In this document: positions 7,569-18,200 of the stretch, piece by piece
Layout: each line of letters starts with the position of its first letter
Numbering within the stretch: position 1 is the stretch's first letter
From: Allobosea sp. BK604
GTDB lineage: Bacteria > Pseudomonadota > Alphaproteobacteria > Rhizobiales > Beijerinckiaceae
Direction of reading: 5' to 3'
NCBI RefSeq assembly: GCF_004341515.1
Contig: NZ_SLZF01000005.1
Span: forward strand, 62,001 to 126,000
Length of the DNA: 64,000 bases
The notes under the pieces: generated by a model
Databases searched by the model: none
Seen by the model: only the letters and a program-made list of their open reading frames with translations
Told to the model about the DNA's origin: nothing
Translations under genes and position numbers: made by a program

Positions 7569-9401
7569 ATGTCTGCGAATTCCGGCGCCTGGCGTGTGAC
7601 TCCCCAAGCCTATCTCGATGGGCGCGAGCGGCCGTTCGGCGTCTCGAAGACGCCGGTCTCGCGCTATGTGACGATGCCCGATGGCTGCCGCCTCGCGGTC
7701 GATGTCTACCTGCCGCAGCGACCCGAGGGCGGCGACGCCGCAGGGCCCTTCCCGGCGATCACGATCTTCACGCCCTATTACCGCCGCTTCGCGCTCGCCG
7801 ATGCCGCGCGCGGCGACGAGGTCACGCCAGGCTCATTCCGCTATCGCGATCTCTTCGTCCCGGCCGGCTATGCGCTCGTCGTCATCGATGTCCGTGGCAC
7901 CGGCGCGAGCTTCGGCACGCGCGACAGCTTCCGCTCGCCGCGCGAGCGCGACGACTGCAAGGCGATCGCGGACTGGATCGTGGCGCAGCCCTGGTCGAAC
8001 GGAACGATCGGCGCGACCGGCGTCTCCTATCTCGGCGCGGCCTCCGATTTCCTCGCCAGCACCGGCCACAAGGCGGTCAAGGCGATCGCGCCGCTCTTCG
8101 CGGTCTGGGACACCTATTCCGACCATTACTATCCGGGAGGCATCCTGCTGAAGGAGCTGGCGCGGGTCTATGACGACCTGATGATCGCGATGGACCATGA
8201 CCGCCGCGACCTGCTGAAGAACATCTCCTATTACGCCAACCCGAATTTCGCCGGGCCGCAGCCGGTCGACGAGGACGGGGACGGCAGCCTGTGCAGGGCG
8301 GCGATCGCCGAGCATATCGGCAATTTCCACATGCCGGACTTCATCACCGAGTTCAAATTCAAGGGCGACGCCCTGCCCTATGATCCGAATTTCACCTCGG
8401 CCTGCTTCAGCCCCTATGGCTATTGCGAGGGCATCGACCCGGACGTCGCGGTCTATTCGGTCTCGGGCTGGATGGATGGCGCCGGCTATGCCAACGGCTC
8501 GCTCAGCCGCTTCCTGACCCTGCCGAACCCGAAGCGCCACCTGCTGCTCGGCCCCTGGGACCATGGCGCACGCATCGACTGCTCGCCCTGGCGCCCCAAG
8601 GTCGAGCCCGACTTCCCGATCGTCGGCGAGGTCCTGCGCTTCTTCGACGAATACCTGATGGGGCGCGATACTGGCCTGCGCCAGGAAGCGCCGATCCATT
8701 ATTACACCATGCATGAGGAGGCCTGGCAGGCCGCGACCTCCTGGCCGCCGGTCGAGACCGAGGAGACGCTCCATCTCGGCGCCGAGGGCACGCTCTCGCC
8801 GCAGGCCGGCGTCGATGGCAGCGACGCCTACCAGGTCGATTTCAGCAAGGGTACCGGCGGCCAGACCCGCTACGAGCGCATCGCCGCGATCGACAGCCGC
8901 GACTACTACTTCGACTGGCAGGGCCGCGACGAGGCGATGCTGAGCTATACCTCGCAGCCGATCGCGCGCGACTGGCAGGTCTCGGGCCATGTCCTGGCCG
9001 ATCTCCAGGTCGCCTCGAGCGAGCCGGACGCGGCGGTCTTCGCCTATCTCTCGGAGGTTGAGGCCGACGGCACGGTCCGCTACGTCACCGAAGGCCTGCT
9101 GCGGGCGCTCCATCGCAAGCTCGGCGAATGCACGCCGGTCCACAGGACGACCTGGCCCTATCGCAGCTTCACCCGTGTCGACGCCGCGCCGATGCCGATC
9201 GGCGAGCCGCAGCGCCTGTATTTCGCGCTGCTGCCGACATCGTGGACCTTCAAGGCCGGCAGCCGGATCAGGCTCTCGATCGCCGGCGCCGATGCCGATC
9301 ATTGCGGCCAGGTACCGCATGGTCGCCCGCCCATGCTGACCGTGTATCGTGGCGCCGCGCTCGCATCGTCGATCCGGCTCCCGGTCAAGCCGGCAAGCTA
9401 G
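7569..9401 (+). CDS. CocE/NonD family alpha/beta hydrolase (peptidase S15-like)
   Basis: A 610-residue serine hydrolase of the cocaine-esterase / X-Pro dipeptidyl-peptidase / glutaryl-7-ACA acylase family. The nucleophile is S153 in GATGVSYLGAAS (GxSxxG). The Asp and His candidates are in SGWMDGAGYANG and LLGPWDHGARID, and the C-terminal jelly-roll domain of the family follows. No signal peptide is evident, so it is probably cytoplasmic. ATG 7569 is preferred; a TTG at 7491 would add 26 non-conserved residues over the operator. Followed by a peptide-type importer, it likely hydrolyses the imported ester or amide. Confidence 0.88.
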   Translation: MSANSGAWRVTPQAYLDGRERPFGVSKTPVSRYVTMPDGCRLAVDVYLPQRPEGGDAAGPFPAITIFTPYYRRFALADAARGDEVTPGSFRYRDLFVPAGYALVVIDVRGTGASFGTRDSFRSPRERDDCKAIADWIVAQPWSNGTIGATGVSYLGAASDFLASTGHKAVKAIAPLFAVWDTYSDHYYPGGILLKELARVYDDLMIAMDHDRRDLLKNISYYANPNFAGPQPVDEDGDGSLCRAAIAEHIGNFHMPDFITEFKFKGDALPYDPNFTSACFSPYGYCEGIDPDVAVYSVSGWMDGAGYANGSLSRFLTLPNPKRHLLLGPWDHGARIDCSPWRPKVEPDFPIVGEVLRFFDEYLMGRDTGLRQEAPIHYYTMHEEAWQAATSWPPVETEETLHLGAEGTLSPQAGVDGSDAYQVDFSKGTGGQTRYERIAAIDSRDYYFDWQGRDEAMLSYTSQPIARDWQVSGHVLADLQVASSEPDAAVFAYLSEVEADGTVRYVTEGLLRALHRKLGECTPVHRTTWPYRSFTRVDAAPMPIGEPQRLYFALLPTSWTFKAGSRIRLSIAGADADHCGQVPHGRPPMLTVYRGAALASSIRLPVKPAS

Positions 9402-9503
9402 CGCATTTTCGAGCGAGAACTGGATTGCGGCTTTCGGACATGCCGAAGCGAAGAGTGAGAGGCTAGATCATGGCGCCGGATACGATCCGGTCCGATGATC
9501 CAG
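9401..9503. repeat. Intergenic mosaic repeat, composite
   Basis: 9401-9450 starts like module B (GCGCATTTTCGAGCGA) and ends like module A (TGGATTGCGGCTTTCGG). 9464-9503 matches the CCGGAT/ATCCGG hairpin module of 3308-3350. This hybrid joint shows the mosaic nature of the family. Confidence 0.65.
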
Positions 9504-9624
9504 GCGAGAAACAGGCGGCGGCGACGCGGACGGATTGCGTAAAACCGACAAGAAACGCGGTCACAGTGCGGATGCCGCCGGCCGGTTCGAGATCAACGGT
9601 CCAAAGGACCACCAGCGGAGGGGA

Positions 9625-11184
9625 ATGATGATGAAGATGTCTCGCGGACTCCTGTCGGCATGCGCGGTCGCCGCCGCCTTGAGCCTGTCCCATACCGGCG
9701 CGCGGGCCGACAAGGCCAACGACACGCTGACTTTCGCTACGGCAAGCGAGGTCGACACGGTCGACCTCTACTACCAGAACCTGCGCGAGGTCGTGATCAT
9801 CGCCCAGCAGATGTGCGATACCTTGATGTATCGCGATCCGCGCTCGAACGAGTACAAGCCGCTGCTCGGCACGAGCTATCGCTGGATCGACGACAAGACG
9901 CTCGAGTTCAAGCTGCGCAAGGGCGTCAAGTTCAGCAACGGCAAGGAGCTGACCGCCGCCGACGTCGCCTATACCTTCAACCATACCCGCCAGCCCGATA
10001 GCGGCGTCGTCACCCGCCTGCTCGTCGACTGGATCGACAATGTCGAGGCGCCCGATGCCGAGACGGTGATCTTCAAGGCCAAGGCGCCGACGCCGGCCGC
10101 GATCGAGTATCTCTCGGGCATCACGCCGATCTATCCGGCAGGCCATTACGACAAGGCGCCGACCGTCCAGACCGGCGGCAAGCCGCGACGCGACTGGGGC
10201 GCGGTCGCGCCCGTTTGCGTCGGCCCCTATAATCTCAAGGATTTCAAGTCCGGCCAGTCGGCGACGCTGGTCAAGAACCCCGATTATTTCGCCGAGAGCC
10301 CGAAGGGCAAGCCGCAGATCGGCACGCTCGTCTTCAAGACCGTCCCCGACACCGACACCCAGCTCGCCGAGCTCGTCACCGGCGGCCTCGACTGGATCTG
10401 GGGTGTGCCCTCCGAGAACGCCAAGCAGCTCTCGGCCATGCCGAATGTCACGGTCAAGGCGGCGCCGACGACGCGCATGTCCTTCCTCTCGCTCGATGCG
10501 GTCGGCCGCTCCGGCGACAACCCGATGAAGAACGTGCTGGTGCGCCGGGCCATCTTCCACGCCATCGACCGGCAGGCGATCGCGCGCGATCTCGTCGGCG
10601 AGGGCGCCGAGGTGCTGCGCCTGATGTGCGACGCGCGCCAGTTCGGCTGCGCCGCCGACATCAAGGACTATGCCTATGATCCCGCCAAGGCCAAGGCTCT
10701 CCTGGCCGAGGCCGGCTATCCGAAGGGCTTCAAGATCCCGATCTATTCCTATCGCGACCGGCCCTATACCGAAGCGGTGATGAACTACCTGCGCGCCGTC
10801 GGCATCGATACCGACCTGCGCTTCCTGCAATGGAAGGCGCTGCGGCCGGCGCTGCAGGAGGGCAAGACCGAGCTCGCGCATCTGAGCTGGGGCTCGCAGG
10901 GCGTGCTCGACGCCTCCGCCTCGGTGAGCAACTACTTCAAGTTCAGCATCGACGACTATGCCCGCGACCAGCAGGTCAAGGACTGGCTCGACGAGGCCGA
11001 CAGCGCCATCGACCCGGCCAAGCGCAAGGAGCTCTACGGCAAGGCGCTCGCCCGCATCAACGACCAGGCCTATATGGTGCCGCTGTTCAGCTACGGCCGC
11101 ACCTACGCCTTCAACAGCGATCTCGACCTGCCGGTGACGCCGGACGAGCTGGCGCATTTCTACCTGGCGCGCTGGAAGAAGTGA
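9625..11184 (+). CDS. Peptide/nickel-type ABC transporter substrate-binding protein
   Basis: A 519-residue periplasmic solute-binding protein, family 5 (DppA/OppA-like). The N-terminus MMMKMSRGLLSACAVAAALS with AHTGARA-like cleavage region is a Sec signal peptide. The mature part carries family hallmarks such as LEFKLRKGVKFSNGKELTAADV and LLAEAGYPKGF. ATG 9625 is preceded by GGAGGGGA, while the upstream open frame lacks homology. It heads a complete importer (two permeases and two ATPases to 15023). Ligand is likely a short peptide or amino compound that the upstream hydrolase processes. Confidence 0.9.
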   Translation: MMMKMSRGLLSACAVAAALSLSHTGARADKANDTLTFATASEVDTVDLYYQNLREVVIIAQQMCDTLMYRDPRSNEYKPLLGTSYRWIDDKTLEFKLRKGVKFSNGKELTAADVAYTFNHTRQPDSGVVTRLLVDWIDNVEAPDAETVIFKAKAPTPAAIEYLSGITPIYPAGHYDKAPTVQTGGKPRRDWGAVAPVCVGPYNLKDFKSGQSATLVKNPDYFAESPKGKPQIGTLVFKTVPDTDTQLAELVTGGLDWIWGVPSENAKQLSAMPNVTVKAAPTTRMSFLSLDAVGRSGDNPMKNVLVRRAIFHAIDRQAIARDLVGEGAEVLRLMCDARQFGCAADIKDYAYDPAKAKALLAEAGYPKGFKIPIYSYRDRPYTEAVMNYLRAVGIDTDLRFLQWKALRPALQEGKTELAHLSWGSQGVLDASASVSNYFKFSIDDYARDQQVKDWLDEADSAIDPAKRKELYGKALARINDQAYMVPLFSYGRTYAFNSDLDLPVTPDELAHFYLARWKK

Positions 11185-11219
11185 GTCTTCCGGAGCAGCC
11201 GCCGCAGGATCGTTGAAGC

Positions 11220-12137
11220 ATGTTACGTTTTCTGGCGCGGCGGCTGCTCGTGACCGCCCTGGTCATCGCCTGCACCTCGGTGCTGGCCTTCTCCCTCGTC
11301 CATCTCTCCGGCGACCCCGCCGCGGCGATGGCGGGGGAAGGAGCCACGGCCGCCGATGTCGAGGCGGTGCGCCGGATCTACGGCTTCGACCGACCGCTCT
11401 ACGTCCAATATGGCGACTGGCTCGGCAAGATCGCCTCCGGCGAGTTCGGCCGCTCCTTCTACCTGCGTGAGAGCGTCGTCAACGTGCTGGCCGAACATGC
11501 CCCGGTCACCGCAAGGCTCGGCCTGATGGCGCTCGGCTTCGCGCTCTGCCTGTCCATCCCGCTCGGCATCCTGGCCGGGCTCTACCGCAACACCATGATC
11601 GACCGGCTGGCGCTCGCGCTTGCCGTGGCCGGCCAGGCGCTGCCCTCCTTCCTGTTCGCCCTGCTGCTGATCTACGTCTTCGGCGTGCAACTGCGCTGGC
11701 TGCCGATCTCGGGAGCCGCGACCTGGCTGCATTTCATCCTGCCCGCGATCACGCTCGGCTATTACGCCGCCCCGGCGCTGATGCGGCTGACGCGCTCGGG
11801 CATGATCGAGGTGATGCAGTCCGACCATGTCCGCACCGCCCGCGCCTATGGCCTTGCCGCCTGGCGGGTCGTGATCCGCCATGCGCTGCGCAGCGCCATC
11901 ATCCCCGTCGTCTCGCTCGCCGCGGTCCAGCTCGGCTTCATGCTCGGCGGCTCGATCGTGGTCGAGACCGTGTTCTCGCTGAAGGGGCTCGGCCTGCTCG
12001 CCTGGCAGTCGATCCAGCGCTCCGATATCGAGGTCATTCAGGCGATCCTGCTGCTGATCGCGCTGGTCTATGCGGTGCTGACGCTGCTCGCCGACATGCT
12101 GAATGCCCTGCTCGACCCGCGGATCAGGATCATATGA
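11220..12137 (+). CDS. Dipeptide-type ABC transporter permease (DppB-like)
   Basis: A 305-residue inner-membrane permease with six predicted membrane segments. The N-terminal RRLLVTALVIACTSVLAFSLVHLSGDP is typical of DppB. The cytoplasmic EAA-type loop VRTARAYGLAAWRVVIRHAL lies around residue 200. It ends overlapping the next permease by 4 bases, so they are co-translated. Confidence 0.93.
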   Translation: MLRFLARRLLVTALVIACTSVLAFSLVHLSGDPAAAMAGEGATAADVEAVRRIYGFDRPLYVQYGDWLGKIASGEFGRSFYLRESVVNVLAEHAPVTARLGLMALGFALCLSIPLGILAGLYRNTMIDRLALALAVAGQALPSFLFALLLIYVFGVQLRWLPISGAATWLHFILPAITLGYYAAPALMRLTRSGMIEVMQSDHVRTARAYGLAAWRVVIRHALRSAIIPVVSLAAVQLGFMLGGSIVVETVFSLKGLGLLAWQSIQRSDIEVIQAILLLIALVYAVLTLLADMLNALLDPRIRII

Positions 12138-13036
12138 CCGCCGCCGCTCCCATCGCCGCTTCTGCCATCGCGCTGGCGCCGAGCCCGCGCCAGCTCGCGA
12201 TGCGCCGCCTGCTGCGCCATGGCAGCTTCTGGATCGGCGGCGGCGCGCTCGCGCTGATCATCCTCGTCGCGCTCCTCGGCCCGCTCGTGCTCGGCCAGGA
12301 TCCGACGGTCCAGGATCTTGGCAATCGTCTCGCCGCGCCGGTCTGGGCGCCGAAGGGCAGCTGGCTGCATCCGCTCGGCACTGACCATCTCGGCCGCGAC
12401 CTGCTGGCGCGCCTGATCGACGGGGCGCGGGTCTCGCTCTTCATCGGCTTCGCCACGGTGCTGGTCTCAGGCGTCATCGGCACGGCGCTCGGCATGGCCG
12501 CCGGCTATTTCGGCGGGCGGGTCGATCTCGTCATCAATTTCCTGATCACCATCCGGCTGACGCTGCCGGTCGTGCTGGTCGCGCTCGTCGTCGTCGCCGT
12601 CGTCGGCAGCTCGCTGACGATCCTGATCCTGGTCATCGGCCTCCTGCTCTGGGACCGGTTCGCGGTCGTCACCCGCAGCGCCACGCAACGCCTCGCCCAT
12701 AGCGATTTCGTGGTCGCGGCGCGGACCATCGGCTCGTCGACTCCGCGCATCCTGCTGGTCGAGATCCTGCCGAATATCGTCGGCCCGCTGATCGTTGTCG
12801 CCACGGTCGAGATCGCCCATGCCGTGCTGCTCGAGGCGGCGCTCTCCTTCCTCGGCCTCGGCGTCAAGCCTCCCCTCGCCTCCTGGGGCCTCATGGTGGC
12901 CGAGGCCAAGAACCAGCTGCTGTTCCGCCCCTGGCTGATCGCCATCCCCGGCGCGGCGCTGGTCACGCTCGTGCTGGCGATCAACCTGCTGGGCGATGCG
13001 CTGCGCGACGTCGTCGCTCCGGAGGGCCGGGCATGA
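12134..13036 (+). CDS. Dipeptide-type ABC transporter permease (DppC-like)
   Basis: A 300-residue inner-membrane permease. It has the DppC-type motif LGTDHLGRDLLARLIDGARVS near residue 85 and the EAA loop VVAARTIGSSTPRILLVEIL near residue 195. It overlaps both neighbours by 4 bases within one operon. Confidence 0.93.
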   Translation: MTAAAPIAASAIALAPSPRQLAMRRLLRHGSFWIGGGALALIILVALLGPLVLGQDPTVQDLGNRLAAPVWAPKGSWLHPLGTDHLGRDLLARLIDGARVSLFIGFATVLVSGVIGTALGMAAGYFGGRVDLVINFLITIRLTLPVVLVALVVVAVVGSSLTILILVIGLLLWDRFAVVTRSATQRLAHSDFVVAARTIGSSTPRILLVEILPNIVGPLIVVATVEIAHAVLLEAALSFLGLGVKPPLASWGLMVAEAKNQLLFRPWLIAIPGAALVTLVLAINLLGDALRDVVAPEGRA

Positions 13037-14052
13037 CGCGGCTGATCGAGATCGCCGGGCTCAGGATCACGATCCCGACGGCGCAGGGGCAGCTCTTCCC
13101 GGTGCGCGGCATCGACCTGCATGTCGAGAAGGGCGAGACGCTGGCGATCGTCGGCGAATCCGGTTGCGGCAAGAGCCTGACGGCGCTGTCGCTGATGGGG
13201 CTCGTGCCGCAGCCCGGCCGGGTCGAGGCGGACAAGCTCGCCTTCCAGGGCTCGTCCCTGCTCGGCATCGGCGAGTCGGCCTGGCGGCGGCTGCGCGGCC
13301 CGCGCATCGCGATGATCTTCCAGGATCCGATGACCTCGCTCGACCCCTGCTACACGATCGGCAGCCAGATGACCGAGGTCATGCGCAGCCATATGCGCCT
13401 GAGCGCGCGCGAGGCGCATGAGCGGGCGCTGACCCTGCTCACCCGCGTCGGAATCCCATCGCCGGCGGCGCGGCTCGCGCAATACCCGCACCAGCTCTCG
13501 GGCGGCCTGCGCCAGCGCGTCATGATCGCGATGGCGCTGTCCTGCGAGCCCGACCTCATCATCGCCGACGAGCCGACGACCGCGCTCGACGTCACCACCC
13601 AGGCCCAGATCCTCGGCCTGCTGGCGAAGCTGCAGGACGAGACCGGCATCGGCATCGTGCTGATCACGCATGATCTCGGCGTCGTCGCCAGCGTCGCCCA
13701 CCGCGTCGCCGTGATGTATGCCGGCCAGGTCGTCGAGACCGGCACCGCCAGCGAGATCCTCACCAGCCCGAGCCACCCCTATACGGAGGGCCTGCTGCGC
13801 GCGATTCCCGTTCCCGGCCGCACGGCCCGCGGCGCCCAGCTCGGCTCGATCCCCGGGATCGTGCCGCCGCCGAAAGGCGCCGTGGAGTCCTGCCTGTTCA
13901 TGAAGCGCTGCCCCTATGCGAAGCCGCATTGCGCCGATGGCCCCGTCCCGCTCTGGGCGACGAAGGGCGCTCACCAGATGCGCTGCGTGCGCCCCGTCGC
14001 CGAACGGGCGGCCGAGCCGGGCTATGCCGCCCTGACGGATGCCATGTCATGA
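13033..14052 (+). CDS. Dipeptide-type ABC transporter ATPase (DppD-like)
   Basis: A 339-residue cytoplasmic ATPase with Walker A GESGCGKS, signature LSGGLRQRV, Walker B IIADEPTTALDV and an H-loop THDL. The C-terminal oligopeptide-transport extension has the Cys cluster CLFMKRCPYAKPHC, which binds an iron-sulfur cluster in some homologues. It overlaps the preceding and following genes by 4 bases. Confidence 0.93.
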   Translation: MTRLIEIAGLRITIPTAQGQLFPVRGIDLHVEKGETLAIVGESGCGKSLTALSLMGLVPQPGRVEADKLAFQGSSLLGIGESAWRRLRGPRIAMIFQDPMTSLDPCYTIGSQMTEVMRSHMRLSAREAHERALTLLTRVGIPSPAARLAQYPHQLSGGLRQRVMIAMALSCEPDLIIADEPTTALDVTTQAQILGLLAKLQDETGIGIVLITHDLGVVASVAHRVAVMYAGQVVETGTASEILTSPSHPYTEGLLRAIPVPGRTARGAQLGSIPGIVPPPKGAVESCLFMKRCPYAKPHCADGPVPLWATKGAHQMRCVRPVAERAAEPGYAALTDAMS

Positions 14053-15023
14053 GCGACGTTCCTGGTCTCAGCCAAGTGCCTGCCCTCAGCATCGTCGGAG
14101 CCACCCGCGACTATGCGGTCAACCTGCCCGGCGGCCGGCGCACGCTGCGGGCGCTGCGCGGCATCGATCTCTCGGTCGGGCAAGGCGAGGTCGTCGCGAT
14201 CGTCGGCGAATCCGGCTGCGGCAAGACAACCCTGTCGCGACTCTGCCTCGGCATCGAGCCACCGACCTCCGGCAGCGTCGCGCTCGCCGGCAAGCCGATG
14301 AACGCCTTCGGCCGGCTGGAGCGGGCGAGCCTGATCCAGCCCGTCTTCCAGGACCCCTATTCCTCGCTCAACCCACGCCAGACGCTGGGCACGATCATCG
14401 CGGCGCCGCTCGTCGTCCGCGGCGAAGGCTCGGCGCGCAGCCGGCGGCAGGCGGTGACGGAGATGATGCAGGCCGTCGGCCTGCCGCCGCACCTGCTCAA
14501 CGCCTATCCGAGCCAGATCTCCGGCGGCCAGCGCCAGCGCGTCGCGATCGCCCGCGCCCTGATCGGCACGCCGCGCATCCTGCTCTGCGACGAGCCGACC
14601 TCGGCGCTCGACGTCTCCGTGCAGTCGCAGATCATCAACCTGATCGGGGAGATGCAGTGCCGGCTCGGCCTGACCGTGCTGCTGATCAGCCATAATCTCG
14701 CGGTGGTCTACCACCTCGCCGACCGGGTGGCGGTGATGTATCTCGGCACGATCGTCGAGACGGGCGCGACCGAAGAGCTCTACGCCCGCCCGCGCCACCC
14801 CTATACGCGCGCGCTGCTCGACGCCGTCCTGCCGCCCGTGCCGGGCGAGCGGCCGCGCTATGCCGATATCGGCGCGGAGGCGCCCAATCCGGTGGATCCG
14901 CCATCGGGATGCCCGTTCCATCCGCGCTGCGCCCATGCGACGGATCTCTGCAAGGCCGAGATGCCGGCGCGCTCGGGCAACGACGCCAGCTATGTCCGCT
15001 GTCACCACCCCCTGCAGGGTTGA
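14049..15023 (+). CDS. Dipeptide-type ABC transporter ATPase (DppF-like)
   Basis: A 324-residue second ATPase with Walker A GESGCGKT, signature ISGGQRQRV, Walker B LLCDEPTSALDV and a C-terminal Cys-rich motif GCPFHPRCAHATDLC. ATG 14049 overlaps the preceding stop as ATGA; the frame is open further upstream but lies inside the previous gene. It is the last gene of the importer operon, followed by about 215 bases before the autotransporter. Confidence 0.92.
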   Translation: MSDVPGLSQVPALSIVGATRDYAVNLPGGRRTLRALRGIDLSVGQGEVVAIVGESGCGKTTLSRLCLGIEPPTSGSVALAGKPMNAFGRLERASLIQPVFQDPYSSLNPRQTLGTIIAAPLVVRGEGSARSRRQAVTEMMQAVGLPPHLLNAYPSQISGGQRQRVAIARALIGTPRILLCDEPTSALDVSVQSQIINLIGEMQCRLGLTVLLISHNLAVVYHLADRVAVMYLGTIVETGATEELYARPRHPYTRALLDAVLPPVPGERPRYADIGAEAPNPVDPPSGCPFHPRCAHATDLCKAEMPARSGNDASYVRCHHPLQG

Positions 15024-15239
15024 GAGGCCGATCCGGCAGCACGCGAGCGGCAACGTTTCGTCCGGTTTCGCCCCGAGGAGCCCGCCGCACCAGGGTGGGT
15101 TGCCTCGCCGGCTCGATATTGTGTCGCGGAAGACACGGTTGCCTAAGAAGCGAGCAGAGTTGGGCGAAGCTGCGCACCCGGCCTTTCGGAGGGGATTCCA
15201 TCCATCCTAACCTCGGCGAGGCTACGACGGGATTCGGCT

Positions 15240-18200
15240 ATGCGTAACGGCGACGTGAAGGCTTCTGGAGCGGGGAAGCGCGAGGATCGGACGGTTCGTC
15301 GGAGACTCTCTTACCGGTCACATTTCGGACGCTCGGTGTCGGTGCTGGCCCTGCTCTGTGGCTTTTCAGCTGCCGGCACATACGATGCGCAGGCGGCATG
15401 TTTCGCTGCGGGTGGCACCATCACCTGCAACGGCGCGGCCAATCCGCTGGCGCCGTCCTACGCAAACGGCGGCAATAATCTAACCGTCAATATCAATGCG
15501 GGTGCCGGCGTCGGCGTGCTGCTCGGCGTCGGCGGCACCGCGATGACGTTCAGCGGTAACAATGTGTCGTTGAACAATGCCGGCACCATCGATCCGATGC
15601 TTCTGGGCCAGGGCTCGATTCTGTCCTCGGGCCTGGTGATCGGCAACGCGAATGCGAGCACCGTGACCGTGAACAATAGCGGCGTGCTGCGCGGCACCAG
15701 CGGTCTTCTTGGCGCCAACTTGCCCGGCCTGACCGGAATGGCGCTCGCGCTCCAGAACGGAACCGGCGGCGTTTCGACCGTCACGAACACTGGGACGATC
15801 GCGGTATCGCCGCTCGCGGGACTCAGCGTGGCGACGGGCGACATGCCGGCCGTTGCCATCTATGGCGGCGGGCAGGTCAATTTCACCAATTCCAGCACCG
15901 GCATCATCAACGGCCGCGTTGCCTTCCAGGCGCCGGGCACGCCCGGAGTGGGCAACAGCTTCATCAACGCGGGCACCATAACCGGCAGCGTCTCGCTCGG
16001 CGCCGGGACCACCAACACCTTCACGGCCAGGACCGGATCGAGCGTCACGGCCGGTCTCGGGACGTCCGGCAATACGCTCGGCGTCACCGGCCTCAGCCTG
16101 AGCTTCGCCGCGGCAGGTGTCGTCGATGGCGGAGCCGGGGGGAACAACACGCTCCAGCTCAATCAGGCCGTGGGCGGTCCGGCGTCGGGCGCGCTCAGCC
16201 TGGCGAACTACATCAATTTCAACACGCTCGACGTTCAAAGCGGCGACTGGACGCTGAGCGGCATCTCGACCGCGTCTTCCGTCACCCTCGGCGGCGGCTC
16301 GGTGACAATCGACAATGCCGGGGCGTTCGGCTCGTCAACCATTCAAGCGAGCGGTACGGGCATCGGCTCCTCGGTCGCCGGGCTCGACCTGACCAACGCC
16401 ATCGTGATCGGCTCAGGTGGCCTGACCGTGCAGGGGGCGCAGGACTTCACCTTGTCAGGCGTGCTCTCCGGCACGGGCGGCCTCACCAAGACCGGCATCG
16501 GCACGGTGACCCTGGCCGGCGCGAATACCTATACCGGCAGCACCACGATCGATGCCGGTACGCTGGCGCTCGCGGCCGGCGGCAGCATCGCCGGAACGGG
16601 AGCGTTGAACCTCTCCGGTGTCGGCGCGGTCCTGGATATCAGTGCGTCAGGCGCGAACCAGACCATCGGCGCGCTGTCGGGCGTTGCCGGGAGCGCGGTC
16701 TCGCTTGGCGTCAATGCGCTGACGATCGATAGCGCGGCCAACGCGACCTTCGCCGGCACGATCGGCGGCACCGGCGGCCTCGTCAAGCAGGGCTCCGGCA
16801 CGCAGGTCCTGAGCGGCGCGAACACCTATACCGGCGGCACCACGATCGACGCGGGCACGCTCGCTCTCGGAGCCGGCGGCAGCCTCGCCGCGGCTGGCTC
16901 CGTCAACGTCGCTGCCGGTGCGACCCTCGACATCAGCGGCTCCGGCACGAACCAGACCATCGGCGCGCTGATCGGCGGTAATGGCAGCAGCGTCGCGCTC
17001 GGCGTCCATACATTGACCTTCGGCGATGCGACCAACCAGAGCTTCGGCGGCAGCATCGGCGGCACCGGCAGCCTCACCAAGGCCGGCTCGGGCACGCAGA
17101 CGCTGACCGGCGCGAACACCTATACTGGCGGCACGACGGTGAGCGGCGGCGCGCTGGCGCTGGGTGCCGGCGGCAGCCTCGCCGCGACGGGCGCGGTCAC
17201 GCTCAGCAGCGGCGCTTTCGACATCAGCGCCTCCGGCGCGAACCAGACCATCGGCGCCCTGTCCGGCGCTGCCGGCACCGCCGTCACGCTCGGCGCCAAC
17301 ACGCTGACCTTTGGCGATGCGACGAACCAGAGCTTCGACGGCGTGATCTCGGGTACGGGCGGCCTCGTCAAGCAGGGCGCAGGCTCGCAGGTGCTGACCG
17401 GCGCGCAGGCCTATGGCGGCAGCACCACGATCAATGGCGGCCTGCTTCGCGTCGAGGGCTCGCTTGCCAGTGCGGCGGTGACAGTCGCGGCCGGCGGCAC
17501 ACTAGGCGGCTCCGGCAGCATCGCCGGCGCGGTCACGGTCGCCGATGGCGGCATCCTGGCGCCGGGCTCGAGCCCGGGGACGCTGACGGTCGGCTCGCTC
17601 GTGCTCAACAACCAGTCGCGGCTCGGCTACGAACTCGGCACGCCCGGCGTGGTCGGCGGCAATCTCAATGATCTCGTCGTGGTCAACGGCGCCCTCACGC
17701 TCGACGGCGTACTCGACATCACGCCGCAGGCCGGCTTCGGCGCCGGCAGCTACCGGCTGTTCAACTATGCCGGTGCGCTGACCGATGGCGGCCTGCTCTT
17801 CGGCATCGTGCCGGCCGGCTACGAATTCAGCGTCGACACCACGCATGCCGGCGAGATCAACCTCCTCGCCAGCGTCGCCACGCTGCAATTCTGGAACGGT
17901 GCGCGGACGACGGCCGACGGCAGCGTCCATGGCGGCAGCGGCACGTGGGATGCGGCGAGCACGAACTGGACAGGTTCCTCGGGCAATGTCGCCTCGGCCT
18001 GGTCGAACCTGACCGCGGTCTTCGCCGGCCCAGCCGGCGGCTCCGTGACGCTCGCCGGCAATCAGCAGGTCGCGGGCCTGCAATTCGCCACAGACGGCTA
18101 CGTCCTGAACGGCCCCGGCGCTCTGCAGGTCGCCGGAGCGACCGAGCTGCGCATCGATCCCGGCCTCACCGCGACGATCAACGCCGTGATCGAAGGCACG

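Noticed and set aside
16524-17405. Regularly spaced repeats considered as a CRISPR-like array
   Set aside because: They are in-frame coding repeats of about 98 codons within the autotransporter, without spacers.
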